Source of the DNA: Antribacter gilvus
GTDB lineage: Bacteria > Actinomycetota > Actinomycetes > Actinomycetales > Cellulomonadaceae
Assembly (NCBI RefSeq): GCF_003946865.1
Contig: NZ_QXTH01000004.1
Span: forward strand, 310,001 to 374,000
DNA length: 64,000 nt
Reading direction: 5' to 3'
Below are positions 1-8,419 of the stretch, piece after piece; the first letter of the stretch is position 1; every line of letters starts with the position of its first letter. The notes under the pieces were generated by a model. The model saw only the letters and a program-made list of their open reading frames with translations. It made no database searches and was not told where the DNA came from. The translations under genes were made by a program, and so were the position numbers.

Positions 1-306
1 GATGACACCGACGGCTGCGATGAGGCCCGTACACACCGCGTGCATGAGGAGATCGAGCCATGGCACGGCCTCGTACCACCCGAGCTGGGAGGCCCACGCC
101 GCCAGCAAGAGGCTGAAGCCGAAGCAGAGGTCGAGGACCGTCGGCAGACGCAGGAGCCGCGGGACGAGGACCCCGCCCAGCACCAGGAAGAACAACGCGC
201 CCGCAACCCCTCCGAGAGCCACGATGCCGACCACGAGACTGCCCACCGCAGCGGCACGCACCACGTCGCCCGGTACGACGCCGTGTGCGACGGCAACACG
301 AGGCAT
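1..306 (-). CDS. integral membrane protein, C-terminus cut by window edge
   Basis: This minus-strand reading frame is open from an ATG at 306 to the left edge, about 101 residues. It shows hydrophobic segments around residues 16-40 (alanine, valine and leucine rich, ending in VLVPRLLRLP) and from about 58 to the edge, with the motif WLDLLMHAV near the edge. A short first loop followed by a helix holding an aspartate and a histidine is common in small actinobacterial membrane proteins of unknown function. It runs in the same direction as the MarR gene to its right, with about 90 bases between them. No function can be assigned because the gene is incomplete. Confidence 0.6.
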   Translation of the reverse strand, partial: MPRVAVAHGVVPGDVVRAAAVGSLVVGIVALGGVAGALFFLVLGGVLVPRLLRLPTVLDLCFGFSLLLAAWASQLGWYEAVPWLDLLMHAVCTGLIAAVGVI

Positions 307-397
307 AGCCCCTCCGGTAGAGATCGGACGACGGCTCTTCAGTGTCACCCCGTGCACGACCGCCCGCACGATCGCCTGCATCGCAGCGTTCGCTAAG

Positions 398-1003
398 TCA
401 CCTAACGTGGCCGGCACTGTGGAGCGACGGTGCGCGTATCACAGCTTTACGCTGCTGCTCGTCCATGCCAGGGTCTGCGAGGTCGTGGAGAAAGCGAGTG
501 ACGATCTCCCGCTCTTGCGCGGTCAGGCGGGCGGCCGCGGCGAACCGGCGTGCGTGGCTTCGGCCGACCGTCTCGCGTGCCGCACGCCGCGTGTCCTCGG
601 TGACTTCGATCGCGAGGCTGCGCCGGTCTGAGGGGTGCGGAGACCGCAGCACGTGTCCGCCCGCCGCCAGCCGGTCGATCAGCTTCGTGGTCGACGCCGT
701 CGTGATGCTGAGGTGCTGGGCAATCGCGCCCGGTGTTACGACGCGCCCGTGGTTCTGCATCGCGATGATGTAGCGCAGCGCCCGCATGTCGGTCTCGCCG
801 AGCTTCATGTAACGCCGGGAGGCCTCGCTCATGCGGCGTTCGGTCTCACGCCAGAGACGCAATGCCTCCAGGACGCGTACTACCTGGTCCACGTCCCCGT
901 CGTCCATGCCCGAGCGGAGCACGATCTCCTGGTCGGGATCCATGACTCGGGGGTCCATCATCGACGGCTCGAACTCGTCGCGCGCTGGAGGTTCTGGATC
1001 CAC
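398..1003 (-). CDS. MarR-family regulator, CrtR-like, paralogue 1
   Basis: This 201-residue protein has a MarR winged helix-turn-helix. The recognition region is around TPGAIAQHLSITTASTTKLIDRL (in two parts: TPGAIAQHLS, then TTASTTKLIDRL) and the wing ends in HPSDRRS. A second, strongly similar copy lies at 3381-3929; both share EASRRYMKLGETDMRALR and a conserved N-terminal MDPRV-DPDQE stretch. The chosen start is GTG at 1003. It is divergent from the MMPL gene across an 83-bp gap that holds a TAGCC-A-GGCTA palindrome. In Corynebacterium the MarR regulator CrtR represses the crt operon and is divergent from it. From that precedent I infer that this copy represses itself and the transporter. 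The ligand is unknown; a prenyl diphosphate is plausible by analogy. Confidence 0.85.
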   Translation of the reverse strand: MDPEPPARDEFEPSMMDPRVMDPDQEIVLRSGMDDGDVDQVVRVLEALRLWRETERRMSEASRRYMKLGETDMRALRYIIAMQNHGRVVTPGAIAQHLSITTASTTKLIDRLAAGGHVLRSPHPSDRRSLAIEVTEDTRRAARETVGRSHARRFAAAARLTAQEREIVTRFLHDLADPGMDEQQRKAVIRAPSLHSAGHVR

Positions 1004-1046
1004 CCGCGGATTTTACCGCCTGGAAGTTGCGTCTTATGCTTGAATA

Positions 1047-1057
1047 TAGCCAGGCTA
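1047..1057. promoter_or_regulatory. MarR operator candidate 1
   Basis: This is a perfect 11-bp palindrome, TAGCC-A-GGCTA, in AT-rich flanks between the divergent MarR and MMPL genes. The same core, with T at the centre, is at 3974-3984 before the crt operon. Both are preceded by TGCTT(A/G)AATA. Conservation in two otherwise different gaps next to paralogous regulators marks it as a likely operator. Confidence 0.7.
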
Positions 1058-1086
1058 AATAAATTCGACCCGGAGCACTCCAGTAC

Positions 1087-3294
1087 ATGAACTCGCGCCC
1101 GCACCGCACCGACCCGAGCCCTTCCCCGTCGGGCGGTGAGGTGTCTGATGGAGCGGTCTCACGGGTACCCCGCTGGCTACGCGTGTTGCTGCCCGCCGCT
1201 CTGATCCTGGTCTGGGTGGCGGCAGCCGGGCTCGGTGGGCCGCTGTTCGGGCGGATCGACGAGGTCTCTTCCAACGACCGCACGGCGTACCTGCCCACCA
1301 CGGCCGAGGCCACCGAGGTGCAGGAACGGCTCGACGGCTTCACCGAGGGCGACGCGATCCCCGCGGTCGTGGTCTTCGTCTCGCAGGATGCTCTGACCGA
1401 CGAGGACCTGGACGTCATCGGTGACCGGCTGGCAGAGGCGGGCGGGCTCGGCACGGTGGACGGCGATGTCTCCCCGGTGATCCCGTCTGATGACGGCGTG
1501 GCAGCGCAGGCGTTCGTCCCGCTGTCCGGCTCGGCGGACCTCGGCGAGGCGACCACCGCACTGCGTGACGCCCTGGCGACCGACCTGCCGGACGGCGTCG
1601 ACGTGTACATCACGGGTCCCGCAGGGTTGTCCAGCGACCTCGGGACCGCCTTCGCGGGGATCGACGGCCTCCTGCTGGGAGTCGCCCTCGCCGCCGTACT
1701 GATCATCCTCGTGATCGTCTACCGTTCGCTGCTGCTCCCGCTGGCCGTGCTCGCCACCAGCTTGTTCGCCCTGTGCGCGGCCCTGCTGGTCGTCTGGAAC
1801 CTGGCGAACCAGGGGGTGCTGCTGCTCAGCGGACAGACTCAGGGGATCTTGTTCATCCTCGTCATCGGGGCGGCGACCGACTACGCACTGCTGTACGTGG
1901 CTCGCTACCGCGAGGAGCTGGTGCACACGCCCGCCCGGTGGACCGCCACCAGACGCGCACTACGCGGCTCGTTCGAACCAATCCTTGCCTCGGGCGGCAC
2001 CGTCATCGTGGGGCTGCTCTGCCTGCTGCTCAGCGAGCTGCGCTCCAACAGCACCCTTGGACCGGTCGCGGCGATCGGCATCGCGTTCGCGATGCTGGCG
2101 GCGCTCACCCTGCTCCCGGCGCTGCTGCTGGCCATGGGCCGCGCCGCGTTCTGGCCGCGGCGCCCGGTGTACGACCCTGCCTCCGCCCAGGCGGGTGGCG
2201 AGGCCGGCGGCCTCTGGGGCAGGGTCGCTGGCCTGGTGCGCGCCCGTCCGCGTATCACGTGGGTCACCACCGCGCTCGTGCTCGCCGTCGGCTGCCTGGG
2301 CGTCACCCAGCTCCAGGCCTCCGGCGTACCGCAGTCGGAACTCGTCCTCGGCGCCTCCGAGGCGCGCACCGGACAGGACCGGCTGGCCGAGCACTTCCCA
2401 GCTGGCTCCGGCAGCCCCGCCTATGTCCTCACGCCCCAGGAGGACCTGCAGGACGCCGCCGACGTCCTGCTGGACGAGGACGGCATCGCGTCCGTCGCGG
2501 TCACCGCGGATACCCCGAGCAGCACGGCCCCGGTCACCGCCGACGGCATCGAGGCCCTCGGCCCGCCCGGCACCCCGGTACCCGAGCCCGTCGTGTCCGA
2601 CGGGGACGTGCTCCTCCAGGCCACCCTGTCCGACGCCGCCGACTCCGCCGCCGCGGAAGAGACCATCCGCGACCTGCGCGCCAGCTACGCCGACGTCGTT
2701 CCTGAGGCCCTCGTCGGGGGCGTGTCCGCCACGGACCTCGACACGAACGACGCATCGATCCGCGACCGCACCGTCATCGTGCCGACCGTGCTGGTCGTCA
2801 TCCTGTTGATCCTCATGCTCCTGCTGCGGGCCGTCCTCGCGCCCGTGCTCCTGATCCTGACCACGGTGCTCTCCTTCGGCACGGCGATGGGAGTGGCCGC
2901 CCTGGTGTTCAACGACCTGCTCGGCTTCCCGGGCGCCGATCCTGCCGTACCGCTGTTCGGGTTCGTGTTCCTTGTCGCGCTCGGCATCGACTACAACATC
3001 TTCCTCATGACACGGGTGCGGGAGGAGTCGATAACGCATGGCACCCGGGAGGGCGTGCTTCGTGGCCTGAGGCTGACCGGCGGCATCATCACGTCGGCGG
3101 GCCTGGTGCTCGCCGCCACCTTCACCGCGCTGGCGGTCATCCCGGTGCTGTTCCTCGTCCAGCTCGCCTTCATCGTCGCGTTCGGCGTGCTGCTCGACAC
3201 GTTCGTCGTCCGTTCGCTGCTCGTTCCTGCCCTCTCCTACGACGTCGGCCGGGCCATCTGGTGGCCCTCCAAGCTCGCCCGCGGGCGCCGCTAG
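1087..3294 (+). CDS. MMPL/RND-family lipid transporter
   Basis: This 735-residue membrane protein has the duplicated MMPL layout: one N-terminal helix (about residues 30-50), an extracellular domain, a helical bundle (about 190-360), a second extracellular domain (about 400-550) and a second bundle (about 555-725). The conserved Asp-Tyr pairs that carry protons in this family are visible in GAATDYALLYV (about 264) and ALGIDYNIFLMTR (about 635). An MMPL gene (cmpL) also sits in the Corynebacterium crt cluster, so a role in moving carotenoids or other envelope lipids is plausible. That role is inference. The start is ATG at 1087 with only a weak ribosome-binding site. It is bounded by the two MarR genes and is probably controlled by operator 1. 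Confidence 0.9.
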   Translation: MNSRPHRTDPSPSPSGGEVSDGAVSRVPRWLRVLLPAALILVWVAAAGLGGPLFGRIDEVSSNDRTAYLPTTAEATEVQERLDGFTEGDAIPAVVVFVSQDALTDEDLDVIGDRLAEAGGLGTVDGDVSPVIPSDDGVAAQAFVPLSGSADLGEATTALRDALATDLPDGVDVYITGPAGLSSDLGTAFAGIDGLLLGVALAAVLIILVIVYRSLLLPLAVLATSLFALCAALLVVWNLANQGVLLLSGQTQGILFILVIGAATDYALLYVARYREELVHTPARWTATRRALRGSFEPILASGGTVIVGLLCLLLSELRSNSTLGPVAAIGIAFAMLAALTLLPALLLAMGRAAFWPRRPVYDPASAQAGGEAGGLWGRVAGLVRARPRITWVTTALVLAVGCLGVTQLQASGVPQSELVLGASEARTGQDRLAEHFPAGSGSPAYVLTPQEDLQDAADVLLDEDGIASVAVTADTPSSTAPVTADGIEALGPPGTPVPEPVVSDGDVLLQATLSDAADSAAAEETIRDLRASYADVVPEALVGGVSATDLDTNDASIRDRTVIVPTVLVVILLILMLLLRAVLAPVLLILTTVLSFGTAMGVAALVFNDLLGFPGADPAVPLFGFVFLVALGIDYNIFLMTRVREESITHGTREGVLRGLRLTGGIITSAGLVLAATFTALAVIPVLFLVQLAFIVAFGVLLDTFVVRSLLVPALSYDVGRAIWWPSKLARGRR

Positions 3295-3380
3295 GGCTGC
3301 CAGCGGTTCCGCCCAGGCGCAGCAGGGCGATCAGGCCGCCCGCGGGCCCGGCAGGCGTGCCGGGCCCGCGCGACGACGTG

Positions 3381-3929
3381 CTACAGGTGCTCGCCCGTGG
3401 CCGCCAGGTCATCGAGAAAACGAGTGACGATCTCTCTCTCCTGCGAGGTCAGCCGGGCCGCGGCGTCGAACCGGTGGGCGTGGCTCCGCCCGACGGTCTC
3501 ACGGGCGACGCGCGCGGTCTCCTCCGTCACCTCGATGGTGACGCTCCGGCGGTCGGAGGGGTGCGGAAGCCTGCGGATGTGGTCGCTCTCGGCGAGCCGG
3601 TCCAGCAGCTTGGTCGTCGAGGCGGACGAGATGCCGAGATGGGTGGCGATGGCACCGGGCGTCGCCAGGCGAGCCTGATTGCTCAGTGTGATGATGAAAC
3701 GCAGAGCGCGCATATCGGTCTCGCCCAGCTTCATGTAGCGCCGCGACGCCTCGCTCACACGATGCTCGGCCTCGCGCCAGCGCCGCAGACCCTCCAGCAG
3801 GCGCACCACCTGGTCGACGTCACGATCCGTGAGAGCGGTCCGACTGACCAGCTCCTGGTCGGGATCCAGCACGCGCGGGTCCAGCATCGACGGCTCCACA
3901 GAGCCGCCCGACACCTGTTCCTGGACCAC
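3381..3929 (-). CDS. crtR: MarR-family regulator, CrtR-like, paralogue 2
   Basis: This 182-residue MarR protein is closely related to the product of 398-1003. It has the helix-turn-helix segment TPGAIATHLGISSASTTKL and the wing HPSDRRS. It is divergent from the idi remnant and crtE, with the TAGCC-T-GGCTA palindrome in the gap, which is the arrangement of crtR and the crt operon in Corynebacterium. I infer that it represses the carotenoid operon, probably until a prenyl diphosphate or a similar signal accumulates. It is the better candidate of the two paralogues for the crtR name. The start chosen is GTG at 3929. Cross-regulation with paralogue 1 is likely because the operators are nearly identical. 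Confidence 0.85.
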   Translation of the reverse strand: MVQEQVSGGSVEPSMLDPRVLDPDQELVSRTALTDRDVDQVVRLLEGLRRWREAEHRVSEASRRYMKLGETDMRALRFIITLSNQARLATPGAIATHLGISSASTTKLLDRLAESDHIRRLPHPSDRRSVTIEVTEETARVARETVGRSHAHRFDAAARLTSQEREIVTRFLDDLAATGEHL

Positions 3930-3973
3930 GTTCAGATCCTATCCTTGCGAGTAATGCTTCCCGTGCTTAAATA

Positions 3974-3984
3974 TAGCCTGGCTA
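3974..3984. promoter_or_regulatory. MarR operator candidate 2, crt operon
   Basis: The perfect palindrome TAGCC-T-GGCTA lies 24 bp before the first ATG of the crt operon. It matches the site at 1047-1057 in everything but the central base and shares the upstream TGCTTAAATA stretch. Its place overlapping the probable promoter fits repression by a MarR dimer. Confidence 0.7.
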
Positions 3985-4008
3985 GCAAGAATCTACCCGA
4001 GGGGACCG

Positions 4009-4239
4009 ATGTCAACGGAGAGAGTGGTCCTGCTGGACGAGGACGGCACACCCATCGCAACGGAGCTCAGCGGCCATCCGGAGCCGGACGAGGTGATGGA
4101 GGCCCGGTCGTCCGAACCAGGCGCGCTCGGCTTGGCTCTGGGCGCTGCTCCTTGGGCGTACTCGCCCTGGTTCGTACGCCAGGCCACCGAGCTGTCCTAC
4201 TACACCGTCTCCGCCCCGAACGAGCGGGCCCACCGATGA
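4009..4239 (+). pseudogene. idi: isopentenyl-diphosphate isomerase remnant, in-frame internal deletion
   Basis: This 76-residue frame begins MSTERVVLLDEDGTPIAT, a typical actinobacterial type I Idi N-terminus. It then passes straight to PEPDEVMEAR and PWAYSPWFVRQ, which resemble the C-terminal region of Idi (the DEV-x-x-x-RW and SPW segments). About 100 residues are missing, including the Nudix box and the metal and catalytic residues, so it should have no isomerase activity. It still has a good ribosome-binding site (GAGGGG), starts the operon, and its TGA overlaps the crtE ATG, so it may survive as a translational coupler. An intact idi heads the crt operon in related genera. The identification rests on the two end segments. 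Confidence 0.7.
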
Positions 4240-5279
4240 CCGCGGTCCTGACCCGAGACGGCGTCGACGTCGTCCTGGACGAGCTGTTCGCAGACCGCAT
4301 CCGGCGAGCCGCACCACTGGGCGAGCACTACGCGCGGCTGTGGAGGCGGCTGGAGCTGGCGAGCAGCGGGGGCAAGCGGCTGCGACCGCGCCTCCTGCTG
4401 GACACTCACCGGGCGTTCGGCGCCCCGTCCCCCGAGGACGCCACCACTGCGGCGGCGGCATTCGAGCTGCTCCACACGGCACTGCTGCTGCACGACGACG
4501 TCATCGACCGCGACCTCAGCAGACGCGGACGGCCCACCGTGTCCGCCGAGTTCGCGGCCGACGCGAGCCGGTCAGGCCTGTCGTCCCACACCGCATCGGC
4601 CTGGGGCGACGCCTCGGCCATCCTGGGCGGCGACCTGCTGCTCAGTGCCGCACACGCCCTCGTCGCGCAGGTGCGGCCTGCCGTTCGCGCCCAGCTCGCC
4701 GACATCATCGACGAGAGCCTGTTCCGCGCCGCAGCCGGCGAGCACGACGACATCGCGTTCGGGCTGGGTACGGCACAGGCCACACCCGAGCGCGTCGTGC
4801 GGATGATGGAGAACAAGACGGCCGGCTACTCGTTCGCCGCACCGCTGCGCGCCGGGGCGGCGCTCGCCGGGACCGGGGAGCAGGCGTCCACCGAGCTGGA
4901 GCAGGTCGGTGTCGCCCTGGGTGTGCTCTACCAGCTGCGTGACGACCTGCTCGGCGTCTTCGGCGACACGAACCGCACGGGAAAGAGCACGACGGGCGAC
5001 CTGCGCCAGGGCAAACGGACACTGCTGGTCGCGTTCGCCGAGGGCCGGCCCGCATGGAGCGCGGTGCGTCACTTGTGGGGCGACTCGCAGCTCGACGAGA
5101 GCGGCGCCGAACGCCTCCGGACCGCGCTGGTCACCACCGGTGCACGCGACGCGACCGTCGACCTCATCGACCGCATGCGGCGGGCAACGATCACCACCAT
5201 CGGCGAGACGACCCTGCCCTCCGGCCTGCGACAGCAGCTGGTCGCGCTCACAAACACTCTCGCGGAGCGTGAGTCATGA
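4236..5279 (+). CDS. crtE: polyprenyl diphosphate (GGPP-type) synthase
   Basis: This 347-residue isoprenyl diphosphate synthase makes the C20 precursor of the carotenoid, condensing isopentenyl diphosphate onto shorter allylic diphosphates. The first aspartate-rich motif is in LLLHDDVIDRD (about residue 88), preceded by GGKRLRPRL. The second is the variant QLRDDLLGVFGD, with a glycine where the last aspartate often sits, as in many actinobacterial CrtE proteins. GKSTTGDLRQGKRT follows. The ATG overlaps the stop of the idi remnant by four bases and the stop overlaps the start of crtB, so the genes are translationally coupled. Confidence 0.93.
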   Translation: MTAVLTRDGVDVVLDELFADRIRRAAPLGEHYARLWRRLELASSGGKRLRPRLLLDTHRAFGAPSPEDATTAAAAFELLHTALLLHDDVIDRDLSRRGRPTVSAEFAADASRSGLSSHTASAWGDASAILGGDLLLSAAHALVAQVRPAVRAQLADIIDESLFRAAAGEHDDIAFGLGTAQATPERVVRMMENKTAGYSFAAPLRAGAALAGTGEQASTELEQVGVALGVLYQLRDDLLGVFGDTNRTGKSTTGDLRQGKRTLLVAFAEGRPAWSAVRHLWGDSQLDESGAERLRTALVTTGARDATVDLIDRMRRATITTIGETTLPSGLRQQLVALTNTLAERES

Positions 5280-6166
5280 ACCCGTCGTCCTCCCTCGCGC
5301 TGTACTCCGAGACCGCGCACAACGCGGCGGCCCGCGTCCTGGGCGCGTACTCCAGCTCGTTCAGCCTGGCCACCCGCCTGCTGCCACCCACGATGCGAGC
5401 GATGATCGAGGACATCTACGCGCTGGTGCGGGTGGCTGACGAGGTCGTCGACGGCCCCGCACACGAGGCAGGGCTCGCACCGGCCCAATGTCGCAGCACC
5501 CTCGACGCCCTGGAACAAGAGACGCTCGCGACCTTGCACAGCGGGTTCAGCGCGAACATCGTCGTGCATGCCTTTGCCGCCACCGCCAGGACCGTCGGTA
5601 TCGACGAGAAGCTCGTGCGCCCGTTCTTCGCTTCCATGCGGCGCGATCTCGACCCGGTCGTCTCGCTCAGTGACGAGGAGTACCGCACCTATGTCCACGG
5701 GTCCGCCGAGGTCGTTGGCCTGATGTGCCTGCGCGCGTTCCTGCACGAGCACCCGGTCTCCCCCGCTGTACGTGAACGGCTCGAGGAGGGTGCCCGCCGG
5801 CTGGGCGCCGCGTTCCAGAAGATCAACTTCCTGCGCGACCTGGGCGACGACCAGGACCGCCTGGGCCGGTCCTACTTCCCCGACATGGCCCCGGACGGGT
5901 TCGACGACGAGCACAAGGCAGTGATCGTCAAGGACATCGACGCCGACCTGGCAGCAGCACGCGCCGCCGTCCCCCTGCTTCCCCCGGGCCCACGCCGCGC
6001 CACCGCGCTGGCCGCCGGACTGTTCACCGAGCTCAACGAGAGACTGCGGCACACGACCACCGCCCATCTGCGCAACCAGCGAGTGTCCGTGCCCACCGCC
6101 GTCAAGCTCCGCATCGTCGCCACGACACTGGCCGGAGCGCGCGAAGGAAGGCGATGGGACGCATGA
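5276..6166 (+). CDS. crtB: phytoene synthase
   Basis: This 296-residue squalene/phytoene synthase family member joins two GGPP molecules head to head to form phytoene. The two metal-binding aspartate motifs are visible as RVADEVVD (about residue 52) and NFLRDLGDDQDR (about 185-195). The helix LGAAFQKINFLRDL is diagnostic. It lies between crtE (4-bp overlap) and crtI (overlap of about 10 bp) in the carotenoid operon. Confidence 0.94.
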   Translation: MNPSSSLALYSETAHNAAARVLGAYSSSFSLATRLLPPTMRAMIEDIYALVRVADEVVDGPAHEAGLAPAQCRSTLDALEQETLATLHSGFSANIVVHAFAATARTVGIDEKLVRPFFASMRRDLDPVVSLSDEEYRTYVHGSAEVVGLMCLRAFLHEHPVSPAVRERLEEGARRLGAAFQKINFLRDLGDDQDRLGRSYFPDMAPDGFDDEHKAVIVKDIDADLAAARAAVPLLPPGPRRATALAAGLFTELNERLRHTTTAHLRNQRVSVPTAVKLRIVATTLAGAREGRRWDA

Positions 6167-7731
6167 ACGACCTCACGGACGATGCGGTGCGCGGTCGACG
6201 CGTGGTCGTGGTGGGCGGTGGTATCTCGGGCCTGGCGACCGCCGCCCTGCTCGCGCGGGACGGTGCGGCGGTCACTCTGCTGGAGGCGCGCTCGGAGCTC
6301 GGCGGCCGCGCGGGGCAGTGGCAGCACGGCGGCTTCCGGTTCGACACCGGCCCGTCCTGGTACCTCATGCCGGAGGTCTTCGAGCACTTCTTCCGGCTGC
6401 TGGGCACGAGCGCGGCCAAGGAGCTGGACCTCGTGCGCCTCGATCCGTCCTACCGGGTCTTCTTCGAGGGCGGCCCCGAGCCCTTCGACCTGCCGGCCGA
6501 CGGCGCGCGCGAGGCCCTCGCGGCGCTCGATCCGCCGTCCGCGGGGAGGCTGGGGGCCTACCTGGACTCGGCGGCGCAGACGTACCGCATCGCCACCGAG
6601 CGGTTCCTCTACGCGACGTTCGCGTCTCCGCGGCCCTTCCTCGACCGTGACCTGGTGGGCCGGCTGCCGCGTCTGGCACGCCTGCTCGGTGAGCCGCTGG
6701 ACCGCTTCATCGCCCGGCACACGACGGATGACCGGGTGCGCCGCATCCTCGGCTACCCGGCGGTGTTCCTGGGCACCTCACCGAGTGCGGCGCCCAGCAT
6801 GTACCACCTGATGAGCCACCTCGACGTCACGCAGGGAGTGCTGTACCCCCGCGGCGGGTTCGGTTCCGTGATCGACGCCGTCGCGCGCTCCGCCGAGGGG
6901 CAGGGCGCGAAGCTGCACACCGGACAGCGGGTGAACCGGATCACGGTGGCAGACGGCGCCGTGACCGGCGTCGAGGTGAGCGACCTCACCGGTCACTCGC
7001 GGCACCTGCCCGCAGACATCGTGGTCTCGACGGCGGACCTGCGCGTCACCGAGCACGACCTGCTCGAACCCGAGCACCGCAGCCACAGCGACCGCTGGTG
7101 GAAGCGCCGCGACCCGGGACCCGGTGCGGTGCTGGCACTGCTGGGGGTGCGCGGCGAGCTCCCGCAACTGGCCCACCACTCGCTGCTGTTCGCCCGCGAC
7201 TGGCAGGAAGGGTTCGACGCGATCTTCGGCGACCGGCGCACAGTGCCCCGTCCCGCGTCGCTCTACGTCTGCCGGCCGAGTGCTACCGACGACGTCGCAC
7301 CGCCCGGCCACGAGAACCTCTTCGTCCTGATCCCCGTACCGGCCGACACCGGCATAGGAGCGGGCGGCGTCGACGGTTCCGGGGATGCCCAGGTCGAACG
7401 CATCGTCGACGACGCCATCGCACAGATCGCCGACTGGACCGGGACGCTCGACCTCGCGGACCGTGTGATGGTCCGGCGCACGATCGGCCCGGCCGATTTC
7501 GAGCGGGACTTCGGCGCCTGGCGTGGCGGAGCCCTCGGCCCTGGGCACACGCTGCGGCAGAGCGCGATGTTCCGTGGACGGAACGCGTCGTCGCGGGTGG
7601 ACGGTCTCCTGTACGCGGGCGCCACGACCATCCCGGGGATCGGGCTGCCGATGTGCCTCATCAGCGCGGAGCTGGTCGTCAAGCGCCTGCGGGGCGACAC
7701 CAGTGGCGGCCCGCTGCCGGAGGGCCGATGA
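6154..7731 (+). CDS. crtI: phytoene desaturase (lycopene forming)
   Basis: This FAD-dependent carotenoid desaturase of about 525 residues introduces the double bonds that turn phytoene into lycopene. The dinucleotide-binding motif VVVVGGGISGLATAALL is near the N-terminus, followed by LLEARSELGGRAG. The C-terminal CrtI signature is seen as LYAGATTIPGIGLPMCLISAELV. An ATG at 6154 follows a strong AAGGAAGG site; an in-frame ATG at 6163 would give an ATGA overlap with crtB. The stop overlaps the crtYe start. Confidence 0.94.
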   Translation: MGRMNDLTDDAVRGRRVVVVGGGISGLATAALLARDGAAVTLLEARSELGGRAGQWQHGGFRFDTGPSWYLMPEVFEHFFRLLGTSAAKELDLVRLDPSYRVFFEGGPEPFDLPADGAREALAALDPPSAGRLGAYLDSAAQTYRIATERFLYATFASPRPFLDRDLVGRLPRLARLLGEPLDRFIARHTTDDRVRRILGYPAVFLGTSPSAAPSMYHLMSHLDVTQGVLYPRGGFGSVIDAVARSAEGQGAKLHTGQRVNRITVADGAVTGVEVSDLTGHSRHLPADIVVSTADLRVTEHDLLEPEHRSHSDRWWKRRDPGPGAVLALLGVRGELPQLAHHSLLFARDWQEGFDAIFGDRRTVPRPASLYVCRPSATDDVAPPGHENLFVLIPVPADTGIGAGGVDGSGDAQVERIVDDAIAQIADWTGTLDLADRVMVRRTIGPADFERDFGAWRGGALGPGHTLRQSAMFRGRNASSRVDGLLYAGATTIPGIGLPMCLISAELVVKRLRGDTSGGPLPEGR

Positions 7732-8102
7732 GCTTCGCCTACCTCGTCGTGCTGCTCTTCTCGGCGGCCGGGGTGCTGCTGCTGGACCGCAGGTACCGGC
7801 TCTTCTGCTGGCAGGACCCCGCCCGGGCGGCGGCAGTTCTCGCCCTGGGCACCGTGTTCTTCCTGCTCTGGGACCTGGCGGGCATCGGGCTCGGGGTGTT
7901 CTTCCACGGCTCCGGGCGGTACATGACCGGGCTCATGCTCGCCCCCGAGCTACCCGTCGAAGAGCTCGTGTTCCTGCTGTTCCTCTGCGAGCTGACCATG
8001 GTGCTGGTGCTCGGCGCCCAGCGTGTCCTTGACCGCTCGAGCCGGCGCGGCGACCGCCGACGGGACGAGCGCGCTCCCGAACGAGAGGACGGGCCCCGAT
8101 GA
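7728..8102 (+). CDS. crtYe: C50 carotenoid epsilon-cyclase subunit
   Basis: This 124-residue membrane protein has three hydrophobic segments and the acidic motif PELPVEELVFLLFL, typical of heterodimeric lycopene/C50 cyclase subunits. With the next gene it forms the cyclase that closes epsilon-ionone rings on flavuxanthin in the decaprenoxanthin pathway. Its start overlaps crtI and follows GGAGGG; its stop overlaps crtYf. The order Ye-Yf-Eb matches Corynebacterium, not the sarcinaxanthin order of Micrococcus (E2-Yg-Yh). Ring type cannot be proved from sequence alone. Confidence 0.88.
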   Translation: MSFAYLVVLLFSAAGVLLLDRRYRLFCWQDPARAAAVLALGTVFFLLWDLAGIGLGVFFHGSGRYMTGLMLAPELPVEELVFLLFLCELTMVLVLGAQRVLDRSSRRGDRRRDERAPEREDGPR

Positions 8103-8419
8103 CCTACCTGATGCTGGCGCTCGGCTTCCTCGCGGCGGCCACGGTGGTCGCCGTCGTGGCGCGGGTAGCCGCCACGCGCCGCACCGGGGCACGACCCGCC
8201 GGCTGGCGCGCCGTCGTGCTCGCCACCGTGGCCCTGCTCCTGCTCACCGCGGTGTTCGACACCATCATGATCGCGAGCGGGCTGTTCGCCTACTCCGACG
8301 CCCACATCTCAGGGCTCCGGATCGGCCTGGCACCCGTCGAGGACTTCGCCTACCCGCTCGCGGCCGTCATCCTGCTGCCCGCGCTCTGGACCTACCTGGG
8401 GAGCCGTCGTGATCGCTGA
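8099..8419 (+). CDS. crtYf: C50 carotenoid epsilon-cyclase subunit
   Basis: This 106-residue membrane protein is the second half of the heterodimeric cyclase, with three predicted helices and the acidic motif GLAPVEDFAYPLAAV that mirrors the PVEE motif of the first subunit. It overlaps crtYe by four bases and crtEb by eleven. The two subunits correspond to the two halves of fused lycopene cyclases. Confidence 0.88.
   Translation: MTYLMLALGFLAAATVVAVVARVAATRRTGARPAGWRAVVLATVALLLLTAVFDTIMIASGLFAYSDAHISGLRIGLAPVEDFAYPLAAVILLPALWTYLGSRRDR

Noticed and set aside
3261-4236. N-terminal extension of crtE over the MarR gene
   Set aside because: The extension is antisense to the MarR gene and crosses the operator; CrtE homology and the ATGA overlap support the start at 4236.
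4009-4239. Idi remnant with two separate deletions (keeping the CGHP motif)
   Set aside because: SGHPEPDEV looked like the catalytic CGHPxPGE segment, but PEPDEVMEAR then PWAYSPW fits one continuous Idi C-terminal region, so a single deletion explains it better.
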